Shown here: in pieces, positions 21,390 through 35,299 of the stretch
Position numbering within the stretch: the stretch's first letter is position 1
How the letters are laid out: every line of letters starts with the position of its first letter
Source: Oasisia sp. SBJ-2009
Taxonomy: Eukaryota; Annelida; Polychaeta; Sabellida; Siboglinidae
NCBI GenBank assembly: GCA_964017155.1
Contig: OZ024856.1
Span: forward strand, 8,321,811-8,385,810
Reading direction: 5' to 3'
Length of the DNA: 64,000 nt
Position numbers and translations under genes: made by a program
Notes under the pieces: model-generated
What the model saw: the letters and a program-made list of their open reading frames with translations, nothing else
The model's database searches: none
Told to the model about the DNA's origin: nothing

Positions 21390-24300
21390 GTGGTTTTCGA
21401 AATTTCGATAAACACCCCAAAGTGCGCTTGCGCCAATATAAGGGTATTTTCTCTTCTGAAAAATACAACGTACAAATACAGTTCGTTAGTTTTATGGATC
21501 GTCATCGGTTCCCGAACTAGAAATCGACTACAACTTGTCGAGCTTCCAAAATGGTGCCTATATTTCGGAAATTACGCTAATCACCCTCAAAGTGCGCTTA
21601 CGCCAATGCAAAGTTATTTTCACATCTGAAACCTACAATGTACCACTACTCTTCGTGACATGTGTGGATTCGCATGATTCCCAGAACGAAGAGTCAAGTA
21701 CAAGTGGGCGTGTTTCGATACTCGTACCTATTTTTTCCGAAATTACTGTAAACTCGCTTAAATGCGTTCGCGCCAAAACAACGGTATTGTCTCATCGGAA
21801 AACTACATCGTAGTACGACTATATTAAGATACTTTTTTTGGATTTGTATAGTCCAGACAACGAGGAATAAAGTGCACGGGGTTGAATTTCGATACTAATA
21901 GATAGTGATTTTCGAAATTTCGATAAACACCCCAAAGTGCGCTTGCGCCAATATAAGGGTATTTTCTCTTCTGAAAAATACAACGTACAAATACAGTTCG
22001 TTAGTTTTATGGATCGTCATCGGTTCCCGAACTAGAAATCGACTACAACTTGTCGAGCTTCCAAAATGGTGCCTATATTTCGGAAATTACGCTAATCACC
22101 CTCAAAGTGCGCTTACGCCAATGCAAAGTTATTTTCACATCTGAAACCTACAATGTACCACTACTCTTCGTGACATGTGTGGATTCGCATGATTCCCAGA
22201 ACGAAGAGTCAAGTACAAGTGGGCGTGCTTCGATACTCGTACCTATTTTTTCCGAAATTACTGTAAACTCGCTTAAATGCGTTCGCGCCAAAACAACGGT
22301 ATTGTCTCATCGGAAAACTACATCGTAGTACGACTATATTAAGATACTTTTTTTGGATTTGTGTAGTGCAGACAACGAGGAATAAAGTGCACGGGGTTGA
22401 ATTTCGATACTAATAGATAGTGATTTTCGAAATTTCGATAAACACCCCTAAGTGCGCTTGCGCCAATATAAGGGTATTTTCTCTTCTGAAAAATACAACG
22501 TACAAATACAGTTCGTTAGTTTTATGGATCGTCATCGGTTCCCGAACTAGAAATCGACTACAACTTGTCGAGCTTCCAAAATGGTGCCTATATTTCGGAA
22601 ATTACGCTAATCACCCTCAAAGTGCGCTTACGCCAATGCAAAGTTATTTTCACATCTGAAACCTACAATGTACCAGTACTCTTCGTGACATGTGTGGATT
22701 CGCATGATTCCCAGAACGAAGAGTCAAGTACAAGTGGGCGTGCTTCGATACTCGTACCTATTTTTTCCGAAATTACTGTAAACTCGCTTAAATGCGTTCG
22801 CGCCAAAACAACGGTATTGTCTCATCGGAAAACTACATCGTAGTACGACTATATTAAGATACTTTTTTTGGATTTGTATAGTGCAGACAACGAGGAATAA
22901 AGTGCACGGGGTTGAATTTCGATACTAATAGATAGTGATTTTCGAAATTTCGATAAACACCCCAAAGTGCGCTTGCGCCAATATAAGGGTATTTTCTCTT
23001 CTGAAAAATACAACGTACAAATACAGTTCGTTAGTTTTATGGATCGTCATCGGTTCCCGAACTAGAAATCGACTACAACTTGTCGAGCTTCCAAAATGGT
23101 GCCTATATTTCGGAAATTACGCTAATCACCCTCAAAGTGCGCTTACGCCAATGCAAAGTTATTTTCACATCTGAAACCTACAATGAACCACTACTCTTCG
23201 TGACATGTGTGGATTCGCATGATTCCCAGAACGAAGAGTCAAGTACAAGTGGGCGTGCTTCGATACTCGTACCTATTTTTTCCGAAATTACTGTAAACTC
23301 GCTTAAATGCGTTCGCGCCAAAACAACGGTATTGTCTCATCGGAAAACTACATCGTAGTACGACTATATTAAGATACTTTTTTTGGATTTGTATAGTCCA
23401 GACAACGAGGAATAAAGTGCACGGGGTTGAATTTCGATACTAATAGATAGTGATTTTCGAAATTTCGATAAACACCCCTAAGTGCGCTTGCGCCAATATA
23501 AGGGTATTTTCTCTTCTGAAAAATACAACGTACAAATACAGTTCGTTAGTTTTATGGATCGTCATCGGTTCCCGAACTAGAAATCGACTACAACTTGTCG
23601 AGCTTCCAAAATGGTGCCTATATTTCGGAAATTACGCTAATCACCCTCAAAGTGCGCTTACGCCAATGCAAAGTTATTTTCACATCTGAAACCTACAATG
23701 TACCACTACTCTTCGTGACATGTGTGGATTCGCATGATTCCCAGAACGAAGAGTCAAGAACAAGTGGGCGTGCTTCGATACTCGTACCTATTTTTTCCGA
23801 AATTACTGTAAACTCGCTTAAATGCGTTCGCGCCAAAACAACGGTATTGTCTCATCGGAAAACTACATCGTAGTACGACTATATTAAGATACTTTTTTTG
23901 GATTTGTATAGTCCAGACAACGAGGAATAAAGTGCACGGGGTTGAATTTCGATACTAATAGATAGTGATTTTCGAAATTTCGATAAACACCCCTAAGTGC
24001 GCTTGCGCCAATATAAGGGTATTTTCTCTTCTGAAAAATACAACGTACAAATACAGTTCGTTAGTTTTATGGATCGTCATCGGTTCCCGAACTAGAAATC
24101 GAATACAACTTGTCGAGCTTCCAAAATGGTGCCTATATTTCGGAAATTACGCTAATCACCCTCAAAGTGCGCTTACGCCAATGCAAAGTTATTTTCACAT
24201 CTGAAACCTACAATGTACCACTACTCTTCGTGACATGTGTGGATTCGCATGATTCCCAGAACGAAGAGTCAAGTACAAGTGGGCGTGCTTCGATACTCGT

Positions 24301-24995
24301 ACCTATTTTTTCCGAAATTACTGTAAACTCGCTTAAATGCGTTCGCGCCAAAACAACGGTATTGTCTCATCGGAAAACTACAACGTAGTACCACTATAAT
24401 TATATAGTGTTTTTTTGATTTGCACAGGCCAGACAACGAGGAATAAAGTACAAGTGGTTGAATTTCGATACTAATAGATAGTGGCTTTGGAAATTGCGAG
24501 AAACACCCCAAAATGCGCTTACGCCAATATAAGGGTATTTTCTCTTCTGAAAAATACAACTTACCAATACAGTTCGTTAGTTTTATGGATCGTCATCGGT
24601 TCCCGGACTAGAAATCAACTACAACTTGTCGAGCTTCCAAAATGGTGCCTATATTTCGGAAATTACGCTAATCACCCTCAAAGTTCGCTTACGCCAATGC
24701 AAAATTATTTTCACATCTGAAACCTACAATGTACCACTACTATTCGTGACCTTTGTGGATTCGCATGGTTCCCAGGGCGAAGAGTCAAGTACAAGTGGTC
24801 CTGCTTCGATACGCGTACCTATTTTTTTTGAAATTACGTTAAACTCCCTTAAATGCGTTCGCGCCAAATTAACGGTATTATCTCATCGGAAAACTACATC
24901 GTAGTACGACTATATTAAGATACTTTTTTTGGATTTGTATAGTCCAGACAACGAGGAATAAAGTGCACGGGGTTGAATTTCGATACTAATAGATA
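21390..24995 (+). repeat. A-rich block, six A then B (3606 bp)
   Basis: A at 21390 (GTGGTTTTCG and GGGCGTGTTTCG, T at 21713), 21905, 22420, 22935, 23450 and 23965, then B at 24481. This is the longest run of A without an intervening B in the window. The tail entering the B has TAGTGTTTTTTTGATT near 24408. Several A copies have TAGTGCAGAC instead of TAGTCCAGAC. Confidence 0.9.
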
Positions 24996-27571
24996 GTGAT
25001 TTTCGAAATTTCGATAAACACCCCAAAGTGCGCTTGCGCCAATATAAGGGTATTTTCTCTTCTGAAAAATACAACGTACAAATACAGTTCGTTAGTTTTA
25101 TGGATCGTCATCGGTTCCCGAACTAGAAATCGACTACAACTTGTCGAGCTTCCAAAATGGTGCCTATATTTCGGAAATTACGCTAATCACCCTCAAAGTG
25201 CGCTTACGCCAATGCAAAGTTATTTTCACATCTGAAACCTACAATGTACCACTACTCTTCGTGACATGTGTGGATTCGCATGATTCCCAGAACGAAGTGT
25301 CAAGTACAAGTGGGCGTGCTTCGATACTCGTACCTATTTTTTCCGAAATTACTGTAAACTCGCTTAAATGCGTTCGCGCCAAAACAACGGTATTGTCTCA
25401 TCGGAAAACTACATCGTAGTACGACTATATTAAGATACTTTTTTTGGATTTGTATAGTGCAGACAACGAGGAATAAAGTGCACGGGGTTGAATTTCGATA
25501 CTAATAGATAGTGATTTTCGAAATTTCGATAAACACCCCAAAGTGCGCTTGCGCCAATATAAGGGTATTTTCTCTTCTGAAAAATACAACGTACAAATAC
25601 AGTTCGTTAGTTTTATGGATCGTCATCGGTTCCTGAACTAGAAATCGACTACAACTTGTCGAGCTTCCAAAATGGTGCCTATATTTCGGAAATTACGCTA
25701 ATCACCCTCAAAGTGCGCTTACGCCAATGCAAAGTTATTTTCACATCTGAAACCTACAATGTACCACTACTCTTCGTGACATGTGTGGATTCGCATGATT
25801 CCCAGAACGAAGAGTCAAGTACAAGTGGGCGTGCTTCGATACTCGTACCTATTTTTTCCGAAATTACTGTAAACTCGCTTAAATGCGTTCGCGCCAAAAC
25901 AACGGTATTGTCTCATCGGAAAACTACATCGTAGTACGACTATATTAAGATACTTTTTTTGGATTTGTGTAGTGCAGACAACGAGGAATAAAGTGCACGG
26001 GGTTGAATTTCGATACTAATAGATAGTGATTTTCGAAATTTCGATGAACACCCCAAAGTGCGCTTGCGCCAATATAAGGGTATTTTCTCTTCTGAAAAAT
26101 ACAACGTACAAATACAGTTCGTTAGTTTTATGGATCGTCATCGGTTCCCGAACTAGAAATCGACTACAACTTGTCGAGCTTCCAAAATGGTGCCTATATT
26201 TCGGAAATTACGCTAATCACCCTCAAAGTGCGCTTACGCCAATGCAAAGTTATTTTCACATCTGAAACCTACAATGTACCACTACTCTTCGTGACATGTG
26301 TGGATTCGCATGATTCCCAGAACGAAGAGTCAAGTACAAGTGGGCGTGCTTCGATACTCGTACCTATTTTTTCCGAAATTACTGTAAACTCGCTTAAATG
26401 CGTTCGCGCCAAAACAACGGTATTGTCTCATCGGAAAACTACATCGTAGTACGACTATATTAAGATACTTTTTTTGGATTTGTATAGTCCAGACAACGAG
26501 GAATAAAGTGCACGGGGTTGAATTTCGATACTAATAGATAGTGATTTTCGAAATTTCGATAAACACCCCTAAGTGCGCTTGCGCCAATATAAGGGTATTT
26601 TCTCTTCTGAAAAATACAACGTACAAATACAGTTCGTTAGTTTTATGGATCGTCATCGGTTCCCGAACTAGAAATCGACTACAACTTGTCGAGCTTCCAA
26701 AATGGTGCCTATATTTCGGAAATTACGCTAATCACCCTCAAAGTGCGCTTACGCCAATGCAAAGTTATTTTCACATCTGAAACCTACAATGTACCACTAC
26801 TCTTCGTGACATGTGTGGATTCGCATGATTCCCAGAACGAAGAGTCAAGTACAAGTGGGCGTGCTTCGATACTCGTACCTATTTTTTCCGAAATTACTGT
26901 AAACTCGCTTAAATGCGTTCGCGCCAAAACAACGGTATTGTCTCATCGGAAAACTACAACGTAGTACCACTATAATTATATAGTTTTTTTTGGATTTGCA
27001 CAGGCCAGACAACGAGGAATAAAGTACAAGTGGTTGAATTTCGATACTAATAGATAGTGGCTTTGGAAATTGCGAGAAACACCCCAAAATGCGCTTACGC
27101 CAATATAAGGGTATTTTCTCTTCTGAAAAATACAACTTACCAATACAGTTCGTTAGTTTTATGGATCGTCATCGGTTCCCGGACTAGAAATCAACTACAA
27201 CTTGTCGAGCTTCCAAAATGGTGCCTATATTTCGGAAATTACGCTAATCACCCTCAAAGTTCGCTTACGCCAATGCAAAATTATTTTCACATCTGAAACC
27301 TACAATGTACCACTACTATTCGTGACCTTTGTGGATTCGCATGGTTCCCAGGGCGAAGAGTCAAGTACAAGTGGTCCTGCTTCGATACGCGTACCTATTT
27401 TTTTGGAAATTACGTTAAACTCCCTTAAATGCGTTCGCGCCAAATTAACGGTATTATCTCATCGGAAAACTACATCGTAGTACGACTATATTAAGATACT
27501 TTTTTTGGATTTGTATAGTCCAGACAACGAGGAATAAAGTGCACGGGGTTGAATTTCGATACTAATAGATA
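24996..27571 (+). repeat. A-rich pentamer HOR, AAAAB (2576 bp)
   Basis: A at 24996, 25511 (TTCCTGAACTAG, T at 25634), 26026 (TCGATGAAC, G at 26046) and 26541, then B at 27057. From 25511 onward it is the first copy of the 3091-bp duplication. GAACGAAGTGTCAAG near 25296 is private to 24996. Confidence 0.88.
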
Positions 27572-30500
27572 GTGATTTTCGAAATTTCGTTAAACACCCC
27601 AAAGTGCGCTTGCGCCAATATAAGGGTATTTTCTCTTCTGAAAAATACAACGTACAAATACAGTTCGTTAGTTTTATGGATCGTCATCGGTTCCCGAACT
27701 AGAAATCGACTACAACTTGTCGAGCTTCCAAAATGGTGCCTATATTTCGGAAATTACGCTAATCACCCTCAAAGTGCGCTTACGCCAATGCAAAGTTATT
27801 TTCACATCTGAAACCTACAATGTACCACTAGTCTTCGTGATATGTGTGGATTCGCATGATTCCCAGAACGAAGAGTCAAGTACAAGTGGGCGTGCTTCGA
27901 TACTCGTACCTATTTTTTCCGAAATTACTGTAAACTCGCTTAAATGCGTTCGCGCCAAAACAACGGTATTGTCTCAACGGAAAACTACATCGTAGTACGA
28001 CTATATTAAGATACTTTTTATGGATTTGTATAGTGCAGACAACGAGGAATAAAGTGCACGGGGTTGAATTTCGATACTAATAGATAGTGATTTTCGAAAT
28101 TTCGATAAACACCCCAAAGTGCGCTTGCGCCAATATAAGGGTATTTTCTCTTCTGAAAAATACAACGTACAAATACAGTTCGTTAGTTTTATGGATCGTC
28201 ATCGGTTCCCGAACTAGAAATCGACTACAACTTGTCGAGCTTCCAAAATGGTGCCTATATTTCGGAAATTACGCTAATCACCCTCAAAGTGCGCTTACGC
28301 CAATGCAAAGTTATTTTCACATCTGAAACCTACAATGTACCACTACTCTTCGTGACATGTGTGGATTCGCATGATTCCCAGAACGAAGAGTCAAGTACAA
28401 GTGGGCGTGCTTCGATACTCGTACCTATTTTTTCCGAAATTACTGTAAACTCGCTTAAATGCGTTCGCGCCAAAACAACGGTATTGTCTCATCGGAAAAC
28501 TACATCGTAGTACGACTATATTAAGATACTTTTTTTGGATTTGTATAGTGCAGACAACGAGGAATAAAGTGCACGGGGTTGAATTTCGATACTAATAGAT
28601 AGTGATTTTCGAAATTTCGATAAACACCCCAAAGTGCGCTTGCGCCAATATAAGGGTATTTTCTCTTCTGAAAAATACAACGTACAAATACAGTTCGTTA
28701 GTTTTATGGATCGTCATCGGTTCCTGAACTAGAAATCGACTACAACTTGTCGAGCTTCCAAAATGGTGCCTATATTTCGGAAATTACGCTAATCACCCTC
28801 AAAGTGCGCTTACGCCAATGCAAAGTTATTTTCACATCTGAAACCTACAATGTACCACTACTCTTCGTGACATGTGTGGATTCGCATGATTCCCAGAACG
28901 AAGAGTCAAGTACAAGTGGGCGTGCTTCGATACTCGTACCTATTTTTTCCGAAATTACTGTAAACTCGCTTAAATGCGTTCGCGCCAAAACAACGGTATT
29001 GTCTCATCGGAAAACTACATCGTAGTACGACTATATTAAGATACTTTTTTTGGATTTGTGTAGTGCAGACAACGAGGAATAAAGTGCACGGGGTTGAATT
29101 TCGATACTAATAGATAGTGATTTTCGAAATTTCGATGAACACCCCAAAGTGCGCTTGCGCCAATATAAGGGTATTTTCTCTTCTGAAAAATACAACGTAC
29201 AAATACAGTTCGTTAGTTTTATGGATCGTCATCGGTTCCCGAACTAGAAATCGACTACAACTTGTCGAGCTTCCAAAATGGTGCCTATATTTCGGAAATT
29301 ACGCTAATCACCCTCAAAGTGCGCTTACGCCAATGCAAAGTTATTTTCACATCTGAAACCTACAATGTACCACTACTCTTCGTGACATGTGTGGATTCGC
29401 ATGATTCCCAGAACGAAGAGTCAAGTACAAGTGGGCGTGCTTCGATACTCGTACCTATTTTTTCCGAAATTACTGTAAACTCGCTTAAATGCGTTCGCGC
29501 CAAAACAACGGTATTGTCTCATCGGAAAACTACATCGTAGTACGACTATATTAAGATACTTTTTTTGGATTTGTATAGTCCAGACAACGAGGAATAAAGT
29601 GCACGGGGTTGAATTTCGATACTAATAGATAGTGATTTTCGAAATTTCGATAAACACCCCTAAGTGCGCTTGCGCCAATATAAGGGTATTTTCTCTTCTG
29701 AAAAATACAACGTACAAATACAGTTCGTTAGTTTTATGGATCGTCATCGGTTCCCGAACTAGAAATCGACTACAACTTGTCGAGCTTCCAAAATGGTGCC
29801 TATATTTCGGAAATTACGCTAATCACCCTCAAAGTGCGCTTACGCCAATGCAAAGTTATTTTCACATCTGAAACCTACAATGTACCACTACTCTTCGTGA
29901 CATGTGTGGATTCGCATGATTCCCAGAACGAAGAGTCAAGTACAAGTGGGCGTGCTTCGATACTCGTACCTATTTTTTCCGAAATTACTGTAAACTCGCT
30001 TAAATGCGTTCGCGCCAAAACAACGGTATTGTCTCATCGGAAAACTACAACGTAGTACCACTATAATTATATAGTTTTTTTTGGATTTGCACAGGCCAGA
30101 CAACGAGGAATAAAGTACAAGTGGTTGAATTTCGATACTAATAGATAGTGGCTTTGGAAATTGCGAGAAACACCCCAAAATGCGCTTACGCCAATATAAG
30201 GGTATTTTCTCTTCTGAAAAATACAACTTACCAATACAGTTCGTTAGTTTTATGGATCGTCATCGGTTCCCGGACTAGAAATCAACTACAACTTGTCGAG
30301 CTTCCAAAATGGTGCCTATATTTCGGAAATTACGCTAATCACCCTCAAAGTTCGCTTACGCCAATGCAAAATTATTTTCACATCTGAAACCTACAATGTA
30401 CCACTACTATTCGTGACCTTTGTGGATTCGCATGGTTCCCAGGGCGAAGAGTCAAGTACAAGTGGTCCTGCTTCGATACGCGTACCTATTTTTTTGGAAA

Positions 30501-30662
30501 TTACGTTAAACTCCCTTAAATGCGTTCGCGCCAAATTAACGGTATTATCTCATCGGAAAACTACATCGTAGTACGACTATATTAAGATACTTTTTTTGGA
30601 TTTGTATAGTCCAGACAACGAGGAATAAAGTGCACGGGGTTGAATTTCGATACTAATAGATA
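27572..30662 (+). repeat. A-rich hexamer HOR, AAAAAB (3091 bp)
   Basis: A at 27572 (TTTCGTTAAAC, T at 27590; CACTAGTCTTC, G at 27831), 28087, 28602 (T at 28725), 29117 (G at 29137) and 29632, then B at 30148. Each marker has a partner exactly 3091 bp away. Private changes at GTGATATGTG near 27840 and TCTCAACGG near 27976 arose after the copying. Confidence 0.9.
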
Positions 30663-32207
30663 GTGATTTTCGAAATTTCGTTAAACACCCCAAAGTGCGC
30701 TTGCGCCAATATAAGGGTATTTTCTCTTCTGAAAAATACAACGTACAAATACAGTTCGTTAGTTTTATGGATCGTCATCGGTTCCCGAACTAGAAATCGA
30801 CTACAACTTGTCGAGCTTCCAAAATGGTGCCTATATTTCGGAAATTACGCTAATCACCCTCAAAGTGCGCTTACGCCAATGCAAAGTTATTTTCACATCT
30901 GAAACCTACAATGTACCACTAGTCTTCGTGACATGTGTGGATTCGCATGATTCCCAGAACGAAGAGTCAAGTACAAGTGGGCGTGCTTCGATACTCGTAC
31001 CTATTTTTTCCGAAATTACTGTAAACTCGCTTAAATGCGTTCGCGCCAAAACAACGGTATTGTCTCATCGGAAAACTACATCGTAGTACGACTATATTAA
31101 GATACTTTTTATGGATTTGTATAGTGCAGACAACGAGGAATAAAGTGCACGGGGTTGAATTTCGATACTAATAGATAGTGATTTTCGAAATTTCGATAAA
31201 CACCCCAAAGTGCGCTTGCGCCAATATAAGGGTATTTTCTCTTCTGAAAATACAACGTACAAATACAGTTCGTTAGTTTTATGGATCGTCATCGGTTCCC
31301 GAACTAGAAATCGACTACAACTTGTCGAGCTTCCAAAATGGTGCCTATATTTCGGAAATTACGCTAATCACCCTCAAAGTGCGCTTACGCCAATGCAAAG
31401 TTATTTTCACATCTGAAACCTACAATATACCACTACTCTTCGTGACATGTGTGGATTCGCATGATTCCCAGAACGAAGAGTCAAGTACAAGTGGGCGTGC
31501 TTCGATACTCGTACCTATTTTTTCCGAAATTACTGTAAACTCGCTTAAATGCGTTCGCGCCAAAACAACGGTATTGTCTCATCGGAAAACTACAACGTAG
31601 TACCACTATAATTATATAGTTTTTTTTGGATTTGCACAGGCCAGACAACGAGGAATAAAGTACAAGTGGTTGAATTTCGATACTAATAGATAGTGGCTTT
31701 GGAAATTGCGAGAAACACCCCAAAATGCGCTTACGCCAATATAAGGGTATTTTCTCTTCTGAAAAATACAACTTACCAATACAGTTCGTTAGTTTTATGG
31801 ATCGTCATCGGTTCCCGGACTAGAAATCAACTACAACTTGTCGAGCTTCCAAAATGGTGCCTATATTTCGGAAATTACGCTAATCACCCTCAAAGTTCGC
31901 TTACGCCAATGCAAAATTATTTTCACATCTGAAACCTACAATGTACCACTACTATTCGTGACCTTTGTGGATTCGCATGGTTCCCAGGGCGAAGAGTCAA
32001 GTACAAGTGGTCCTGCTTCGATACGCGTACCTATTTTTTTGGAAATTACGTTAAACTCCCTTAAATGCGTTCGCGCCAAATTAACGGTATTATCTCATCG
32101 GAAAACTACATCGTAGTACGACTATATTAAGATACTTTTTTTGGATTTGTATAGTCCAGACAACGAGGAATAAAGTGCACGGGGTTGAATTTCGATACTA
32201 ATAGATA
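30663..32207 (+). repeat. AAB trimer HOR with a one-base deletion (1545 bp)
   Basis: A at 30663 (T at 30681, G at 30922, the 3091-bp partners of 27590 and 27831), A at 31178 and B at 31693. The stretch before 31178 has CTTTTTATGG (A at 31111), the partner of A at 28020. The A at 31178 has four A instead of five in CTGAAAATACAACG, accounting for the missing base. Confidence 0.88.
31247..31250 (+). other. One-base deletion in an A-run (S1 of monomer 31178)
   Basis: CTTCTGAAAATAC here, CTTCTGAAAAATAC in the other copies. It is one of only three net length changes in the window and is not shared by any other copy. Confidence 0.9.
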
Positions 32208-32502
32208 GTGATTTTCGAAATTTCGATAAACACCCCAAAGTGCGCTTGCGCCAATATAAGGGTATTTTCTCTTCTGAAAAATACAACGTACAAATACAGT
32301 TCGTTAGTTTTATGGATCGTCATCGGTTCCCGAAATAGAAATCGACTACAACTTGTCGAGCTTCCAAAATGGTGCCTATATTTCGGAAATTACGCTAATC
32401 ACCCTCAAAGTGCGCTTACGCCAATGCAAAGTTATTTTCACATCTGAAACCTACAATGTACCACTACTCTTCGTGACATGTGTGGATTCGCATGATTCCC
32501 AG

Positions 32503-32540
32503 GGCGAAGAGTCAAGTACAAGTGGTCCTGCTTCGATACG
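32503..32540 (+). repeat. B-type patch inside A* monomer 32208
   Basis: A* is type A up to CATGATTCCC (A at 32495), type B over CAGGGCGAAG, GGTCCTGC and ATACGCGTACC (32503-32540), and type A again at TTTTTTCCGAAATTACTG (from 32555). This could be a conversion tract of at most 60 bp. It could equally be one crossover between an A and an H2 hybrid, which already has B-type S2 joined to A-type S3. The same patch occurs in all A* copies (32208, 35300, 38392, 49212, 52304, 57973). Confidence 0.85.
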
Positions 32541-34684
32541 CGTACCTATTTTTTCCGAAATTACTGTAAACTCGCTTAAATGCGTTCGCGCCAAAACAAC
32601 GGTATTGTCTCATCGGAAAACTACATCGTAGTACGACTATATTAAGATACTTTTTTTGGATTTGTATAGTCCAGACAACGAGGAATAAAGTGCACGGGGT
32701 TGAATTTCGATACTAATAGATAGTGATTTTCGAAATTTCGATAAACACCCCTAAGTGCGCTTGCGCCAATATAAGGGTATTTTCTCTTCTGAAAAATACA
32801 ACGTACAAATACAGTTCGTTAGTTTTATGGATCGTCATCGGTTCCCGAACTAGAAATCGACTACAACTTGTCGAGCTTCCAAAATGGTGCCTATATTTCG
32901 GAAATTACGCTAATCACCCTCAAAGTGCGCTTACGCCAATGCAAAGTTATTTTCACATCTGAAACCTACAATGTACCACTACTCTTCGTGACATGTGTGG
33001 ATTCGCATGATTCCCAGAACGAAGAGTCAAGTACAAGTGGGCGTGCTTCGATACTCGTACCTATTTTTTCCGAAATTACTGTAAACTCGCTTAAATGCGT
33101 TCGCGCCAAAACAACGGTATTGTCTCATCGGAAAACTACAACGTAGTACCACTATAATTATATAGTTTTTTTTGGATTTGCACAGGCCAGACAACGAGGA
33201 ATAAAGTACAAGTGGTTGAATTTCGATACTAATAGATAGTGGCTTTGGAAATTGCGAGAAACACCCCAAAATGCGCTTACGCCAATATAAGGGTATTTTC
33301 TCTTCTGAAAAATACAACTTACCAATACAGTTCGTTAGTTTTATGGATCGTCATCGGTTCCCGGACTAGAAATCAACTACAACTTGTCGAGCTTCCAAAA
33401 TGGTGCCTATATTTCGGAAATTACGCTAATCACCCTCAAAGTTCGCTTACGCCAATGCAAAATTATGTTCACATCTGAAACCTACAATGTACCACTACTA
33501 TTCGAGACCTTTGTGGATTCGCATGGTTCCCAGGGCGAAGAGTCAAGTACAAGTGGTCCTGCTTCGATACGCGTACCTATTTTTTTGGAAATTACGTTAA
33601 ACTCCCTTAAATGCGTTCGCGCCAAATTAACGGTATTATCTCATCGGAAAACTACATCGTAGTACGACTATATTAAGATACTTTTTTTGGATTTGTATAG
33701 TCCAGACAACGAGGAATAAAGTGCACGGGGTTGAATTTCGATACTAATAGATAGTGATTTTCGAAATTTCGATAAACACCCCAAAGTGCGCTTGCGCCAA
33801 TATAAGGGTATTTTCTCTTCTGAAAAATACAACGTACAAATACAGTTCGTTAGTTTTATGGATCGTCATCGGTTCCCGAACTAGAAATCGACTACAACTT
33901 GTCGAGCTTCCAAAATGGTGCCTATATTTCGGAAATTACGCTAATCACCCTCAAAGTGCGCTTACGCCAATGCAAAGTTATTTTCACATCTGAAACCTAC
34001 AATGTACCACTACTCTTCGTGACATGTGTGGATTCGCATGATTCCCAGAACGAAGAGTCAAGTACAAGTGGGCGTGCTTCGATACTCGTACCTATTTTTT
34101 CCGAAATTACTGTAAACTCGCTTAAATGCGTTCGCGCCAAAACAACGGTATTGTCTCATCGGAAAACTACATCGTAGTACGACTATATTAAGATACTTTT
34201 TTTGGATTTGTATAGTGCATACAACGAGGAATAAAGTGCACGGGGTTGAATTTCGATACTAATAGATAGTGATTTTCGAAATTTCGATAAACACCCCAAA
34301 GTGCGCTTGCGCCAATATAAGGGTATTTTCTCTTCTGAAAAATACAACGTACAAATACAGTTCGTTAGTTTTATGGATCGTCATCGGTTCCCGAACTAGA
34401 AATCGACTACAACTTGTCGAGCTTCCAAAATGGTGCCTATATTTCGGAAATTACGCTAATCACCCTCAAAGTGCGCTTACGCCAATGCAAAGTTATTTTC
34501 ACATCTGAAACCTACAATGTACCACTACTCTTCGTGACATGTGTGGATTCGCATGATTCCCAGAACGAAGAGTCAAGTACAAGTGGGCGTGCTTCGATAC
34601 TCGTACCTATTTTTTCCGAAATTACTGTAAACTCGCTTAAATGCGTTCGCGCCAAAACAACGGTATTGTCTCATCGGAAAACTA

Positions 34685-35200
34685 CAACGTAGTACCACTA
34701 TAATTATATAGTTTTTTTTGGATTTGCACAGGCCAGACAACGAGGAATAAAGTACAAGTGGTTGAATTTCGATACTAATAGATAGTGGCTTTGGAAATTG
34801 CGAGAAACACCCCAAAATGCGCTTACGCCAATATAAGGGTATTTTCTCTTCTGAAAAATACAACTTACCAATACAGTTCGTTAGTTTTATGGATCGTCAT
34901 CGGTTCCCGGACTAGAAATCAACTACAACTTGTCGAGCTTCCAAAATGGTGCCTATATTTCGGAAATTACGCTAATCACCCTCAAAGTTCGCTTACGCCA
35001 ATGCAAAATTATTTTCACATCTGAAACCTACAATGTACCACTACTATTCGTGACCTTTGTGGATTCGCATGGTTCCCAGGGCGAAGAGTCAAGTACAAGT
35101 GGTCCTGCTTCGATACGCGTACCTATTTTTTTGGAAATTACGTTAAATTCCCTTAAATGCGTTCGCGCCAAATTAACGGTATTATCTCATCGGAAAACTA
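34685..35200 (+). repeat. Reference B monomer in its natural phase (516 bp)
   Basis: When the monomer is started at the S3 position CAACGTAGTACC, the B-specific variants form one continuous 516-bp block ending just before the next CATCGTAGTACG. Diagnostic states are GGCTTTGGAAATTGCGAG, CTTACCAATAC, CCGGACTAG, AAAGTTCGC, CAAAATTATT, CTATTCGTGACCTTTG, CAGGGCGAAG, GGTCCTGC, ATACGCGTACC, TTTTTTTGGAAATTACG and AAATTAACGGTATTATC. In this phase A is 515 bp and B 516 bp, so AB = 1031 and AAB = 1546, exactly as observed. Confidence 0.85.
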
Positions 35201-35299
35201 CATCGTAGTACGACTATATTAAGATACTTTTTTTGGATTTGTATAGTCCAGACAACGAGGAATAAAGTGCACGGGGTTGAATTTCGATACTAATAGATA

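Larger units (their letters stand above)
32208..35299 (+). repeat. Hexamer HOR A*-A-B-A-A-B, copy 1 (3092 bp)
   Basis: Monomers at 32208 (A*, CCGAAATAG, A at 32335), 32723 A, 33239 B, 33754 A, 34269 A and 34785 B. The B at 33239 carries both TTATGTTCAC (G at 33467) and TTCGAGACC (A at 33505). The tail of 33754 has TAGTGCATACAACG near 34218, private to this copy. Confidence 0.92.
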
